This document shows, piece after piece, positions 45,363 to 56,482 of a stretch of DNA of 64,000 bases. A program made the translations under genes and the position numbers. The DNA is taken from assembly GCA_009809945.1 (NCBI GenBank), contig WTPW01001594.1, positions 3,821 to 67,820 of the forward strand, in the 5' to 3' direction. The notes under the pieces were generated by a model. It saw only the letters and a program-made list of their open reading frames with translations. It ran no database searches and was not told where the DNA came from. Within the stretch, counting starts at the first letter, position 1; every line of letters starts with the position of its first letter. The stretch is from Gigaspora margarita (taxonomy: Eukaryota > Glomeromycota > Glomeromycetes > Diversisporales > Gigasporaceae).

Positions 45363-46449
45363 GCTCACCTTTATTATACTCTTTCTGCTAATCTCCATTT
45401 TATTATAATTTTTACCCATACCTATTTTTCAGTGGCTTAAATAAGAAAAAAAACAGAGAAACTGTACACAAATGTTTTCCAACTATCATCGTTCCTTATA
45501 GGGTATTTACCCATGTCCACTTAGTCTAAAAAACAATACTTGCTAAAATTTTTAAGTTTACACAAGCAACTTTGCCATAGCAAGGAAGCTGTCACTAGAC
45601 AATTTTACTTAAACCTTGCTTTCACGAGTACTATATACAATTAAATATACATATATGCTCTATCATTAGGGCCAAATGATATACAGGTTAATACACACAC
45701 TTTACTCAATATATATACAAGTTAATCTCAAAAGTTAATATACTATACTACAAGACGTACAAAATTTTACTCAAAAGTGGGCATTCTAGCTCACCCCATC
45801 AAATGCAATAATTACATCATTTCCTACAAAAATAGAAGGATCGACAAACTATACAACACAACACAAACAACAACACATCATCAATTACTGAACCTAACCA
45901 AACAACAACAATTAACAACATATCACCAATTACCGAAACTAAACGACTCCTAAAATAGATTGATAATATACTCCTGGCATATACTATCCATTACAACTAC
46001 TATACTATACCAATTACTGACCATATCACATTCTTTCAAATATACTACAATCAATAAGATATGTCCGGCCTATATTATCCATTACGACCACCACAAGATA
46101 TCGATTACTGACCACATTATATTCTTTCAAATATATCACAATAAACTGCACTGTATTTTCTTTCTATAAAGTAGCTCTTTGTAAAATAGACATAGAAATT
46201 TTTATAGCATAAGCTTGGTCTTTGATCCTATTTAGCTAAGGGCAGGCAATAGGCCTCTCTTGTCTTTTAAAATTTTTCATTTAATATATATACTTTATTT
46301 TGCAGACTAAGAATGGCAATTGCTGCTCTTAGCGAGTATGGATCATAGGTAAAGTAGCCTAAGTCTTAGTTTAAAAACATTAATGTATAATATGCATTTA
46401 ATGCATAAAAATATATTATAACAATAAATAACATGAGACAAGATCTCGC

Positions 46450-46486
<37 letters not shown>
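45363..46486 (+). mobile_element. Poly(A) retroposon, about 1.1 kb, 16-bp TSD
   Basis: It is flanked by identical AACTTTTGATCTACTG (45347-45362, 46487-46502) and ends in an A-run of about 35 bases, as expected for target-primed reverse transcription. The body has no recognisable protein. It is rich in CAACAACA and contains a tandem repeat of about 100 bp (near 45978 and 46075: TATCCATTAC..ATTACTGACCA..ATTCTTTCAAATATA). It may be a SINE or a retroposed transcript. Confidence 0.75.
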
Positions 46487-46490
<4 letters not shown>

Positions 46491-46961
46491 TTTGATCTAC
46501 TGATCCATTTTGGGTGATTTAACCACCTAAATGATTGTCTCGATGAGATGATTCCAAACAAGCCCAAAATCATTTAACCCTGATCACAGATCCTAAGATT
46601 GTTAAGGATCAGTATGATGTAGACAATCAACTGAGAAATGGGTTTCATATATAGGGTCTTTGCCTTGAAAATCAAGTTATGGAACATATAATTTACTATG
46701 TGTCATAGCTTGATTTTAAAGGCAAAAACCCATATAAAACCCCAATTCTCAGTTGATTGTCTACATCATACTGATCCTTAACGATCTCAGAATCCTGTGA
46801 TTGGGTTAAATGATTTTGGGCTTGTTGGAATCATCTCATCGAGACATTCTTTTTTGGTGGCTAAATCACCCAAAACGGATCAGTAGATCACAAAGTTATT
46901 CGACATTAAAGACATTTACATAGTAATTTTAAAAGTACTACTGTATTAAAATCGCACAAAA

Positions 46962-47735
46962 TGGGTGTGGCGATTTAGAGAAGCGGCCAGGTTGTCATCC
47001 CCCAAGCGGCAGGTTGGAAGTTCGAATCCCACTGGAGACGTTTTGAAAATAAAAACCTGTGTTATGGTAACTGTGGCTCAGATCGGTTGGGTAATAATAC
47101 CTGTAATCTTGGTTCCACCATCTCGAATGGGAGCTTCGGCACAATAGTGTTCATGTAACATTGCAAATCCAGGAAACCGGAAAACCAGAAACCCCTTGGC
47201 AAATCCTCGAGTGAGGAGGTAGATGGATAGCTATGACAGCGCTACCAGAAGAGGTGGGCGCCAGGCCAGAAAACGAACCTCACGAGGGTTGTAGTAGGCG
47301 ACATCAGTGGTTTACGGAGATCTGGACTGCAAGTATATGGGTAAAGCCATAGCGTCAGTCGTCGAAAGAAACCAGTCGATTAATTGTGTGGGACATGTAT
47401 CGTTCTGGTAAATTCTATGTCAACCAGTTTGATTGGCATAGTGCGGCAGGTCATATCTGGGAATTCATTGAAATAAATGTTATGCCGGATAAGGTCAATT
47501 CATATGAGTTAGGGTGCGGTGGGGACAGGCGGGCAAATCAGAGAGTTTAATTAGGCAATTCCCGTAGTTGGGTTGCAGGTATGGCAACTAGTGTAGAACC
47601 TTAGGGCGGACTACTTAAATTAGGCACAAAAGTGCACGTGTGGCTAGTTGTACTCTCATTCCAAATGTAATCACTTGTCAACTAAAAATCTAATAAACTC
47701 GATCAGCGGGACTGCCAAAGTTTAAAAAAAAAAAA
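46962..47735 (+). mobile_element. tRNA-headed SINE, about 775 bp, 14-bp TSD
   Basis: It is flanked by identical AAAATCGCACAAAA (46948-46961, 47736-47749) and ends in an A-run. The head has a pol III-like layout: an A-box-like GTGGCGATTTAGAGAAGCGG and a B-box-like AGTTCGAATCCC at about 47018. The body is G+C-rich compared with the surroundings. The 3' part carries TAGTGCGGCAGGTCATATC and ends AATAAACTC, AGCGGGACTGCCAAAGTTT and poly(A), which resembles the LINE tail at 28447. An inverted, decayed copy is at 28465-28905. It is long for a SINE. Confidence 0.8.
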
Positions 47736-47898
47736 AAAATCGCACAAAACTTGAACGTTCTCAGGATCTTGTGATTGGATTTTAATAAACTTGGGCTCAT
47801 TAGATTGTCTCACCGAAATGAACATTTTGGTAGCTAAATTATCACGAACGGGCTGGTGGATCAAGGGATATCAGCAATTCCATGAATCAGCCCATATG

Positions 47899-48070
47899 GT
47901 TTTCCTGTAGATATTTCAGTTATAATTATACCAAAACTATAAATATCTGCAGCCATTGTATATATTAATTGTTTATTTAATATTTCTGGATAAAACTCCA
48001 TAATACAATTGTCTAGGTTAAATTCATTTTTTTTTAGACAATCCTAAATCTATGATACAAGATTCTAGAT
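47899..48070 (-). pseudogene. Protein kinase relic, activation loop and C-lobe
   Basis: On the minus strand frames read IDLGLSKKK (the DFG region, here DLG), then CIMEFYPEILNKQLIYTMAA (activation-loop end, APE-like), DIYSFGIIITEISTGKPYG (subdomain IX). The next residues lie at 45136 and below, after the foldback element. No N-lobe is visible beyond about 48075. Confidence 0.7.
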
Positions 48071-48075
48071 CTTAT

Positions 48076-48964
48076 TAATATATCAATTTAGTATTGTCAC
48101 AGATTATTGTGGTTGGTTAGGGTTAGATGATAGCCAATGGGATTGTTAGATTTTATTTAGACTTCATGATGATTCAAATTTCATGGTGATCTGCGATAGT
48201 TATGAAACTCTCCATATATTCTACTTCGTGAACTTTTGTTAAATTAATTAATATTTTAAATATTGAACAGTTAATTGGAAGAGCGATAAATCTAGATCTA
48301 CCCATGTACGAAAAAAAGAATGCTGATAACGAGAATTCAAATCTCAATAATCACTTCGAGGTTAAAGTCAATTCGGTCCATTGAATTGAGTTATGAAGAG
48401 TTTATTAAAGTTAAAGTCGAATTCAACAACAGTATGGAAAATATACACTTTATTTTATTTATATTGAAATGTGGCGTAAACTCCCAGGCTTTAATTATCA
48501 TGCGTTTATACACATTCTAGAATTCTACGTTATAAATTTAGCGACGCATTAATAATTTAGTGTTTACGCAAAAAATTTGGCATTAAAGCAAAAAATTTAA
48601 CGCTGACGCGAAATTAAATGCACTGTGCTTTTTCAGCTACATGTGATTTCCCTTTTAGCATAACTGATTTATATAAGAAAAGAAATAAATGAAATAATAA
48701 TAATTCATATATATATTAATTTCATAAAATTTAAAATTAATCTATAACAATCTACTGACAAGCTGCTTTAATTTGCTTTTTAATTAATTCCTTCAAATTT
48801 AACAATAAAATTTATGATGATTTGCATATTGGAGTGCCATCAACTATTCATTAATTCTATTTTGAGTTATTCTATACACCTCAAGATAATTGTCCTTTAA
48901 ATTACCATTGCATGTAACTTTTAAATTTATTAGATGAATGAAATTTATAATATAGTATTAATAA
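48076..48964. other. Intergenic, nothing recognised
   Basis: Mixed AT-rich DNA. A frame at 48320-48520 has no known motif. Near 48540-48610 short AAAAAATTT(G/A)GC repeats occur. Confidence 0.45.
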
Positions 48965-49541
48965 GTAAACATTATTGGGCAAAAATTTTTGAATAACGGT
49001 AAATTTGTTCAACTAGGCAAATGATCACGTGCCGCAAAGCAGCATGTGTCAGCCAATTATTTGTCCGGTTGAGCCAATTTACTGTTATCAAAAATTTGCC
49101 CAATAATGGTGTTATCCGACAATTTATGAACATTGATTGGTAGGGAGTTGCCCATTGAGTTTTAAATTTGAATAAACATGATTACGTAATAATACATAAA
49201 AAAATAACAGTAAGAAAATTTTTTCATGATCATATGAGTTTGTCAGATAATTTATTTTTATCTGACAAACTCTTATAATCATAAATGTATTTCTTTCATT
49301 ATTTTTTTATCATGTGTTACAAAATAATCACGTTATATGAATTAAAACTCAGCTGAAAACTCTCTACCAATCATAATCTTAAATTGTCAGATAATACATT
49401 ATTGGGCAAATTTTTGAATAACGGTAAATTGGCTCAACCTAGCAAATGATTGGCTGACACGTGCCACTTCGCAGCACGTGTTCATTTGCCTGATTGAACA
49501 AATTAGCCGTTATTCAAAATTTTTTGCCCAATAATGTATAC
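48965..49541. repeat. Foldback element with nested hairpins, 577 bp
   Basis: The whole segment is a palindrome centred near 49253 (GTTTGTCAGATAA facing TTATCTGACAAAC). Each arm ends in a smaller complete hairpin of about 150 bp: CATTATTGGGCAAA, ATAACGGTAAATT, AATGAT..CACGTGCC with the mirror image. These two end hairpins are copies of each other. The extreme ends read GTAAACATTATTGGG and, inward from the right, GTATACATTATTGGG. No coding sequence. Confidence 0.8.
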
Positions 49542-49559
49542 ACACTACTTGTCTTTTTT

Positions 49560-49690
49560 TTTTCTAGAACACATTTTTTTTTTAGAGAGCAGACCTAATC
49601 TTTTTTTTTTATCAGACTTAATCTTTTTTTAGAGAATGCTCTTTTTTTTTAAGAGGGGACGTAATCTTTCTTTTTTTACATATTATATTG
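49560..49690. repeat. Degenerate tandem T-rich units
   Basis: Three to four copies of ACCTAATCTTTTTTTT + AGAGAGCAG-like sequence. Confidence 0.5.
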
Positions 49691-49846
49691 GTAAAATTAG
49701 CGATTATACATAATCGGTAGCTGCATCACGTGACTATAATTGGCACTCCGATTGGTTTAATTTAAAAACACACATGTTCACATTTTTACAATAAATTGTT
49801 AATTTTTAAAAGGTTACTGCTTTACCAGTTTAGCTATAATTGAAAT

Positions 49847-49897
49847 CTAATCCACAAGTTTTATTCTTTAGAACAAAAAGAACAAAACTTGTGGATT
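49847..49897. repeat. Hairpin, 51 bp
   Basis: CTAATCCACAAGTTTTATTC faces GAACAAAACTTGTGGATTAG across a short A/T-rich loop. Confidence 0.7.
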
Positions 49898-49899
49898 AG

Positions 49900-50565
49900 T
49901 TTTACATTTTATAAATTTTTAAAAGAGGAATATTTTTTGTAAAGCTATTTTTTATAGAGATTTAAAGCCACTGGCACTATATAAAAATTTTTTTTATTAA
50001 TTTTTATTATTTACAAAATAACAAAAAATAATGAATTTAACACTAACACAACCCCCTGCTATTTTTCTAAAAAAAAAGAATTCGAAAAATATTTCATAAC
50101 ACTTAAGGTGAACCCAACCCATCTCGCTTCCACCGGTACTAGTCATGGCATGGTTCCCGGGGTCAAGGAGGGTTGTTCCTTGATTTCATTAATACTTTTC
50201 AAGTATTTCATCAAGAGGTTTAACCCAAGTTTTTTTCTAAGAGCTTGAAAAAGTCTACACTGTATTTTTATACTAAAAAAAAACAACAACAAAATTATGG
50301 GACTAGAAAAAAAAGGTATATCAACGTGTTTATTTTTTTTTTTCATCATCTAAACATGTTTGGCAACACGCAATTGTAACGTAATCGACATGTTCATATT
50401 GGTTAATCAATTTTTTTTATAGCTGATAGCAGATCTCTATAGATCACGCGTTTTTTAAAAAAGTGCTAATAACTTAATTTTTACTATGAAACTACCTACT
50501 GCATACTAACAAAAAAATATTCCTTGTAAATTTTGGTATAGAATAAACCTTCCTTTGGTCAAATT
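49900..50565. other. Intergenic, nothing recognised
   Basis: AT-rich DNA with a more G+C-rich patch at 50105-50215 (CATGGCATGGTTCCCGGGGT) that I cannot assign. No supported gene. Confidence 0.4.
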
Positions 50566-51014
50566 TGGCCTAGGCCGAGTCCACCGATCATGTTTGCCAT
50601 TGTTGAGTCACGGTTAAATAATTGCCAGATTTAATGATAATCGATCTATAATCAAGTCACGCAAGGAATACAGGATCGGAAGTTAAGTTAATTGATTGAT
50701 TATGCAATAATAATATAATTTATTAACTATTGTGTAATTAATTTGGAATTCGACACCAAGTATATAAGGAACGTATAAAAAAAAAAGAAGTTAGATTTGG
50801 TAGTGTGAATTAAAGCAGAAAATGAAAACTATAACTATACTTACGTACAATAAGGACATGACTGTAAGTATGTACGAGTTGGTCACAACTCTTATGTGCG
50901 AGGAAGGGGCACATAAGGACTGAAGATTACTGCTATTACAAAAATGGAGCCAAGCGAACAAATGCAAGAAAGAAAAATCGACGAACACACCTGTGTTTGG
51001 TAATGGTCATGACA
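50566..51014 (+). repeat. LTR-like direct repeat, left copy (449 bp)
   Basis: It begins TGGCCTAGGCCGAGTCC and ends GGTCATGACA, so the termini are TG..CA. A second copy in the same orientation is at 58241-58685, differing by scattered, mostly transition changes and small indels. A TATATAAGG box lies inside both copies (CAAGTATATAAGGAACGTA), in promoter-like position for an LTR. Sequence after the end (GAAGAACCTGGGCAAG) is not in the right copy but is in the minus-strand copy at 37.4 kb, as expected for internal sequence. The expected 5-bp host duplication (AAATT before, ATTAG after) does not match. Confidence 0.65.
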
Positions 51015-51298
51015 GAAGAACCTGGGCAAGACTAAAGTCTTGCTCGTCATAATCGTTGAAGTTGTGCTGTATAAAGATGTTCCTTAGGTGATTCGTGGTA
51101 GATTAAATGCCTCGGCGGCAATTGCGTGTTTACAAGACTTGTTAGTGAGGAGCAAAGTGAGTTAATTATGACAATAAAAACAAGAAGCAATATGACCTGA
51201 GTGATGAAACGAAGGAGTATGGAAGGGAATAATCATAAATCAAAAGAGAATATATATACAAAAACGGACAGTGTGTGGAGAAAACTATAGACAATGTC

Positions 51299-52077
51299 GG
51301 TGGAAGAACTTGTATGATAATCCAGTTCAAGTCAGCAAATATAAAAGAAATTGGAAAATATGACTTTGCGACAATATATTATGCACATTGGGGCGATAGA
51401 ATTAATATAGTTCAGTGCCTATTGCACTCAAAAAGATTCATGGATCAGGTGATGATGCAAAAGACTTTGTTACGAGTTAAATAATTATTGTGAAATTGGA
51501 TATGAGAAATCATCTTTAGAACGCTATAGTGTATCGAAAATAATGATTGTATTATTGCAATGAGATATACGCCCAAAGGATTGTTATGTCAGAATCTTGA
51601 GCAAGTATCAAAGATGAGTTGGAAAAATAAATTAAATATTTTACACTATATATAGCTTGGGATATCGAATCGATTCATTTTCAGGAACTAGTTCATGGTG
51701 ATTTACACACTGGGAACATTTTGCAAAATGAACTTACATCACCGATTTTGGTCTTTCGCATCTGAAGTTCTACTACGTTAATCATATACCAAATCATCAG
51801 ATATTTGTAGTCTTGGGATCATCACGAATAAAATATCAATGGGAAGAAGAATTTTTGATGAAAATCCATTTGATACTAATCTTTAATTTAAGATCATTAA
51901 TAGATTGAAGCCTGAATGTACTCGTGCTCCAGAATTTTATATTATATCAGCTGTTGTTGCATGGCTAATAAACGACCAACCACTGCTATAATTGTTAACA
52001 AGGTGGTGGTTTATCGGTTGGACGAAATAGACCAAGATGATAACGATATTGACGAATTATATAAACAGAAGGAATAG
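51299..52077 (+). pseudogene. Rhizophagus-type protein kinase relic
   Basis: Pieces in successive frames: KEIGKYDFATIYYAHWGD (glycine-rich loop), then MSWKNKLNILHYIAWDIESI, ELVHGDLHTGNILQNEL (catalytic loop, HGDLHTGNIL), ITDFGLSHLK (DFG), DICSLGIITNKISMGRRIFD, ENPFDTNL, INRLKPECTRAPEFYI, and finally ANKRPTTAIIVNKVV with an acidic tail (LDEIDQDDNDIDELYKQKE). At least four frameshifts or stops break it. The order and motifs match the expanded TKL-like kinases of Glomeromycotina. It follows the left LTR-like repeat by about 300 bp in the same orientation. Confidence 0.75.
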
Positions 52078-52835
52078 GAGGCCACAGAAAGGAATGGTGA
52101 GTTGTTAAGCATTGCTATTGTATCAGGTTACTTACCTAGCATTCTTCTTCTGACGACCTGTAAGTCACATTATACTCTAGTACTGAGATGTAAATGAGTA
52201 CTGCGCAGGGAGGAAGAAAAATCAAGGTCACATGTTACCTTAGGTTACCTTCATACTGAGACAATTGGTATCTTTCACTCATGGTCAGCAAGGGCCATGA
52301 CATACATTAATTATGAACATACTTTTGTATTGAGATGTTGGTATTCTGTTCTTGGGTTCGTTCGTGGTCAGTGTGGGCTAGAGTTGGGCACTAAAACCTT
52401 TTTTGCTAAATCTGAAAGTTTTGGGTTTCGGATTATAGCTTCCGAAACCTCATCTGAAACTCTGAAACCTCATCCAAAACCTGAAATCCTACCCGAAACC
52501 CTGAAACCCTACCCGAAACCCTGAAACTATTTAAGATTAAATTTTTACAAAATATGGCATTGTAGAACGTGCTATCATGCTTGTACGCAAAAATTTGAGT
52601 GCCACCAAGAGAAAATATGCATATTTACATATAAATTATATTTAAGTTGTATATTTTCCTTTGGTGTTGCTTATTTTGCATATTAGTACAACCTAGATTT
52701 AATTTTAGTACTATATATCTTATATATGTAAAGATTTACGTAAATAAAGAAAATCAATATTATTGATATCATTGATATAAATGTATTACAAATTATAATA
52801 TCTACAACTAACAATCATGTGGCAATCATTTTATA

Positions 52836-53940
52836 AATTCCTCAAATTGATCAAAGATATCTTGTCAATCAATTAATCAAATATGATAAAAATAGTTTTA
52901 TTCGAATTATACAGTTATTAGACTTCAAATAAAAAAATTATTAAACTTGATCGATTAGTTGCTAAGATATCTTTGATCAAAGTTTGTAAAATGTTACATA
53001 AAAACTGTGCTGAAATTGTTTACAAAACTTTGATCAAAGATATCTTGGCAGTCAGTTAATCAAATTTGATGAAGTTTTTTTTAATTCAAATTTTACAGTC
53101 CAAGAGTTAGAATAAAAAAAATTTTATCAAATTTATTGATTGGTTGCCAAGAAATCTTTGATTAAAGTTTGAGAAATTTCAAACTGTTTGTTATACAAAA
53201 TTGTTTACAAAACTTTGATCAAAGATATCTTGGCAATCAATTGATCAAATTCGATAAAAATTTTTTTATTTGAATTTTAATGTTCTATAGATTTAAAAAA
53301 AAAAATCATCAAATTTGATCAATTGGTTGCCAAGATATCTTTGATTAAAGGTTGAGAAATTTTCAAAAGGTTTGTTATATAAAATTGTACCAAGATCGTT
53401 TACAAAACTTTGATCAAAGATATCTTGGCAATCAATTGATCAAATTCAATAAAAATTTTTATTCAAATTCTTAAGTTCTGTATATTCAAGAAAAAAATAT
53501 CAATTTTGATCAAATGATTGCCAAGATATCTTCAATCAAGTTTGAGAAAATTTTAAAACGTTTGTTATATAAAATTGTGCAAAAATTGTTTACAAAATTT
53601 AATCAAAGATATCTTGGCAATCAATTAAAAATTTGTTTATTTGAATTCTGCAGTTTTGTCAATTCAATTAAAAAAAAATTCATCGAATTTGATCAATTGA
53701 TTGCCAAGATATCTTTGATCAAAGTTTAAGAAATTTCAAAACNTTTGTTACATAAAATTGCGCCAAAATTGTTTACAAAACTTTGATCAAAAATATCTTT
53801 GCAATCAATTGATCAAATTCGATAAAAAATTTTTTATTCAAATTCTAAAGATATTTAGAATTAAATTAAAAAAATTTTTATCAAATTTTATTGATTGATT
53901 GCCAAGATATCTTTGATTAAAGATTGTAACAATATTTAAA
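52836..53940. repeat. Array of about six palindromes with GATATCTTGGCAATC core
   Basis: Units of roughly 190 bp each contain TTTGATCAAAGATATCTTGG, CAATCAATTGATCAAATTCG, an A/T-rich centre with TTTATTTGAATT, and the mirror image back to CCAAGATATCTTTGATTAAA. Spacers read AAAATTGTTTACAAAACTTT. The core resembles that of the array at 13880-15862 (GAAGATATCTTGGCAACC). The array occupies the left non-coding part of the hAT element. Confidence 0.8.
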
Positions 53941-54149
53941 AAATTTGTAATAAAATCGAAGTGATAGTAATTTCTAATTATTTAATAAATAAAATATATA
54001 TTATTTTTGTTTAATAATTTAAATTTTTAATTTATTTATATAAACTTAAAAAAAGTATTTAAAGGTGGCTTTTGTACTTTTAAAAAATTTTAAGAATTTA
54101 TTCTTATTTTTTAAATATTTTATATTCAAAATTATTCAAAGTTATTTTA

Positions 54150-56482
54150 TTAGCAAAATATCAGAATTCAACAAAGTTAAAAATGTTGTTAATAAAACCA
54201 TTGGAGGTCGTCCCTTAAAGCCTATTTGGAATTTTTATAATAGAGGCAAACTAATTGATAAATCAGGTCATTATGAAGCAACATATCAAGCATGTAATAG
54301 ATTATTTTCACCAGAAAAACCAGTACAAATAGAAAAACAATTATTGATGAATGTACAAAAGTTTCAAAAGAAATAAAAGAAGCTGTTATATATGTTGTTG
54401 AATCTCGTGAATCAAATATTACTGGAACTAAATCTTCAACTGAACAATTGAGTTTAAATAAATTTCTTGAAAGTACAACTATACCAGATAAACGTGTTGA
54501 ATCAATAAATAAAGCACTTATTAAAGCATTTGTGTGTTGTGGATTACCTTGGAGACTTATTGAACATCCATTTTTTGTTGAATTTTTAAAACAACTTCGC
54601 CCTGCTTATAATCCACCTAACAGAAAAACTCTTGCAAATACTTTATTAACTAATGAAATTATAAGAGTTGATACATATTTATATAATTTAATAAAAGAAA
54701 AAAAAAATTTAACATTAGGTATTTAAATTTTTTATATTTTTAATATATATATTAATATTTATTAATTTTTTTTTTAGCTTTAGATGGATGGACCAGTTTA
54801 ACAGAAAAATCATTATGGAATTTTATTATTTATTTGGATGATGGTAAAGATATTCTTTGGAAAATTGAAGATTTTTCAGATAAAAGCCATACAGCAAATT
54901 TTTTAAAAAATGAAATTGAAAAGGTATTGCTTGATAGGAATTGAAAAATTTATTGGTATAGTAACAGATGCAGGTTCAAATATTAATTTAGCAAGAAAAC
55001 AAATTTCTCAAAAATATTCACATATATTGAATATTAGATATGTTGTGCATTCATTTAATCTCATTACAAAAGATTTAATCAAACATCCATTTGCAGCTAA
55101 AAATATTCAATGGTGCAAAACCTTAGTTACATATTTTAAAAAAGACATTTACCAAATAATTTATTAACAACAAAAATAACTGAAAAAAATATAATAGGAG
55201 GTGGACTGAAAACTTATATTGATACAAGATAAACTACAGTCTATGATATATTAAAATCAATCTATCAGTTAGAAACATGTTTGAAAGAAGTATTATAAAT
55301 TTTATATTATAAAAATTTTTAATTTTTTATTTATTTAAATTATTAAATAAATTATTAATTTAATTTTTATAATTTTTTTTTATTTAGATTGTTAAAGAAA
55401 ATCCTNNNNNNNNNNNNNNNNNNNNNNNNNNNNNNNNNNNNNNNNNNNNNNNNNNNNNNNNNNNNNNNNNNNNNNNNNNNNNNNNNNNNNNNNNNNNNNN
55501 NNNNNNNNNNNNNNNNNNNNNNNNNNNNNNNNNNNNNNNNNNNNNNNNNNNNNNNTTGCAAACAATTTCATCAATATGCAATTAAAACATTTAATTCAAG
55601 GTTTAAAGAATATGAATCTAATGAATATCTTTTAGCATATTTTCTCCATCCAGGCTATAAAGGTAAGATAATTAATATTTAATTTTAATTTATTTAAATT
55701 TAAAATTTTATAAATTATTTAGGTGCAGGAATTAAAAAAACTCAATTTTTAAGAATTGCAACTTCAGCAGCTNAAATNTGGCAACAAATNATTAAAATTT
55801 CAGATATTGCAGTACAGTTAAAAAAATATAATCATTCTAAAAAAGAGTCAGGAGATATACTTATGGCTCAATTTAGAGAATTTTATTTACAAAAAGACCC
55901 ATTTAATGCATCATTTTNNCCAAATATTGAATCAGCATTAGATTGGTGAAAAACATGCTCAACAACACCACCATATTTACAATTACTTGGAACTAAAATA
56001 TTTTCAATTACTCCACATGCAGCAAGTTGTGAAAGAATTTGGTCTATTTGTAGATGGATGTCAGGAAAAGAAGAATAAATTTATCAGTTAAAAATCTTGA
56101 GTCATTAGTTAAAATATTTTCTTACTATATTACTAACAGAAGATCTGAATTAAATTTATATAGTCAAGAACACACTATAGAAGAAATTTATCAAGAATTA
56201 TATAATGCACAAGTTGAAGAAGAAAATATTGATTTAGATGATTATGATTTATATGAAGAAGAGGAAACTATGTGGGAGGATATAGATTTATTAAAATTAG
56301 TTGATTTAGAAAATAGTATTTTTCAAGATACAGATAATCAAAAAATGATAGAAAATTCAGATGATAAAGATGAAACTAATTTAAATGATTTTATTCAAGA
56401 TTTAGAAGATCAAGAAGATTATAATCCAAGTGAATTAGCACAAAAATATCTTGATGATATTGATAAAATTTATTATTATTAA
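54150..56482 (+). pseudogene. hAT transposase with BED finger, four exons, broken
   Basis: Exon 1 (to 54718) has a BED-type finger (GGRPLKPIWNFYNRG, ATYQACNRLF, then PVQIEKQLL) and, after a frameshift near 54345, LNKFLESTTIPDKR and KAFVCCGLPWRLIEHPFFVE. Introns by splice signals and restored frames: 54719-54777, 55290-55387 and 55663-55722. Exon 2 has LDGWTSLTEKSLWNFII and, after a frameshift near 54925, FIGIVTDAGSN, TKDLIKHPFAAKNIQWC. The gap 55406-55555 lies in exon 3. The last exon has LQKDPFNASF, TTPPYLQLLGTKIFSIT and the dimerisation motif PHAASCERIWSICRWMSGK, then a frameshift near 56060-56075, INLSVKNLESLVKIFSYY and an acidic tail ending KIYYY. In-frame stops include TAA in TR-stop-TTVYD and TGA in DW-stop-KTC, both at Trp positions. 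Confidence 0.85.
55406..55555. other. Assembly gap, 150 N
   Basis: An unbroken N run inside exon 3 of the hAT transposase; the length may be nominal. Confidence 0.99.

Larger units (their letters stand above)
45143..47892. mobile_element. Foldback element, 2.75 kb, with two nested retroposons
   Basis: The ends GGCCAATTCATGGAATTGCT and, read inward from the right, GGCTGATTCATGGAATTGCT are both flanked by CATATG (45137-45142, 47893-47898). Removing the two nested inserts leaves about 820 bp that form a long palindrome centred near 46690. The arms contain inner hairpins with TGTCTCGATGAGATGATTCC, GCCCAAAATCATTTAACCC and GATCTACTGATCC. The layout is the same as the 762-bp palindrome at 31057-31818. 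It interrupts a kinase relic. Confidence 0.8.

Noticed and set aside
46962-47040. tRNA gene (A- and B-box-like motifs)
   Set aside because: The sequence does not form a clean cloverleaf and is the head of a retroposon with a target duplication and poly(A) tail, so it is a SINE head.
49795-49850. tRNA-like half on the minus strand (TATAGCTAAACTGGTAAAGC)
   Set aside because: Only a D-arm-like part is visible; no matching T-arm or acceptor stem was found.
52297-52524. 75-residue frame ending in repeated ETLKPHPKPE-like units
   Set aside because: It crosses the hAT element border at 52379 and its repeat part is the subterminal CCGAAACC array.
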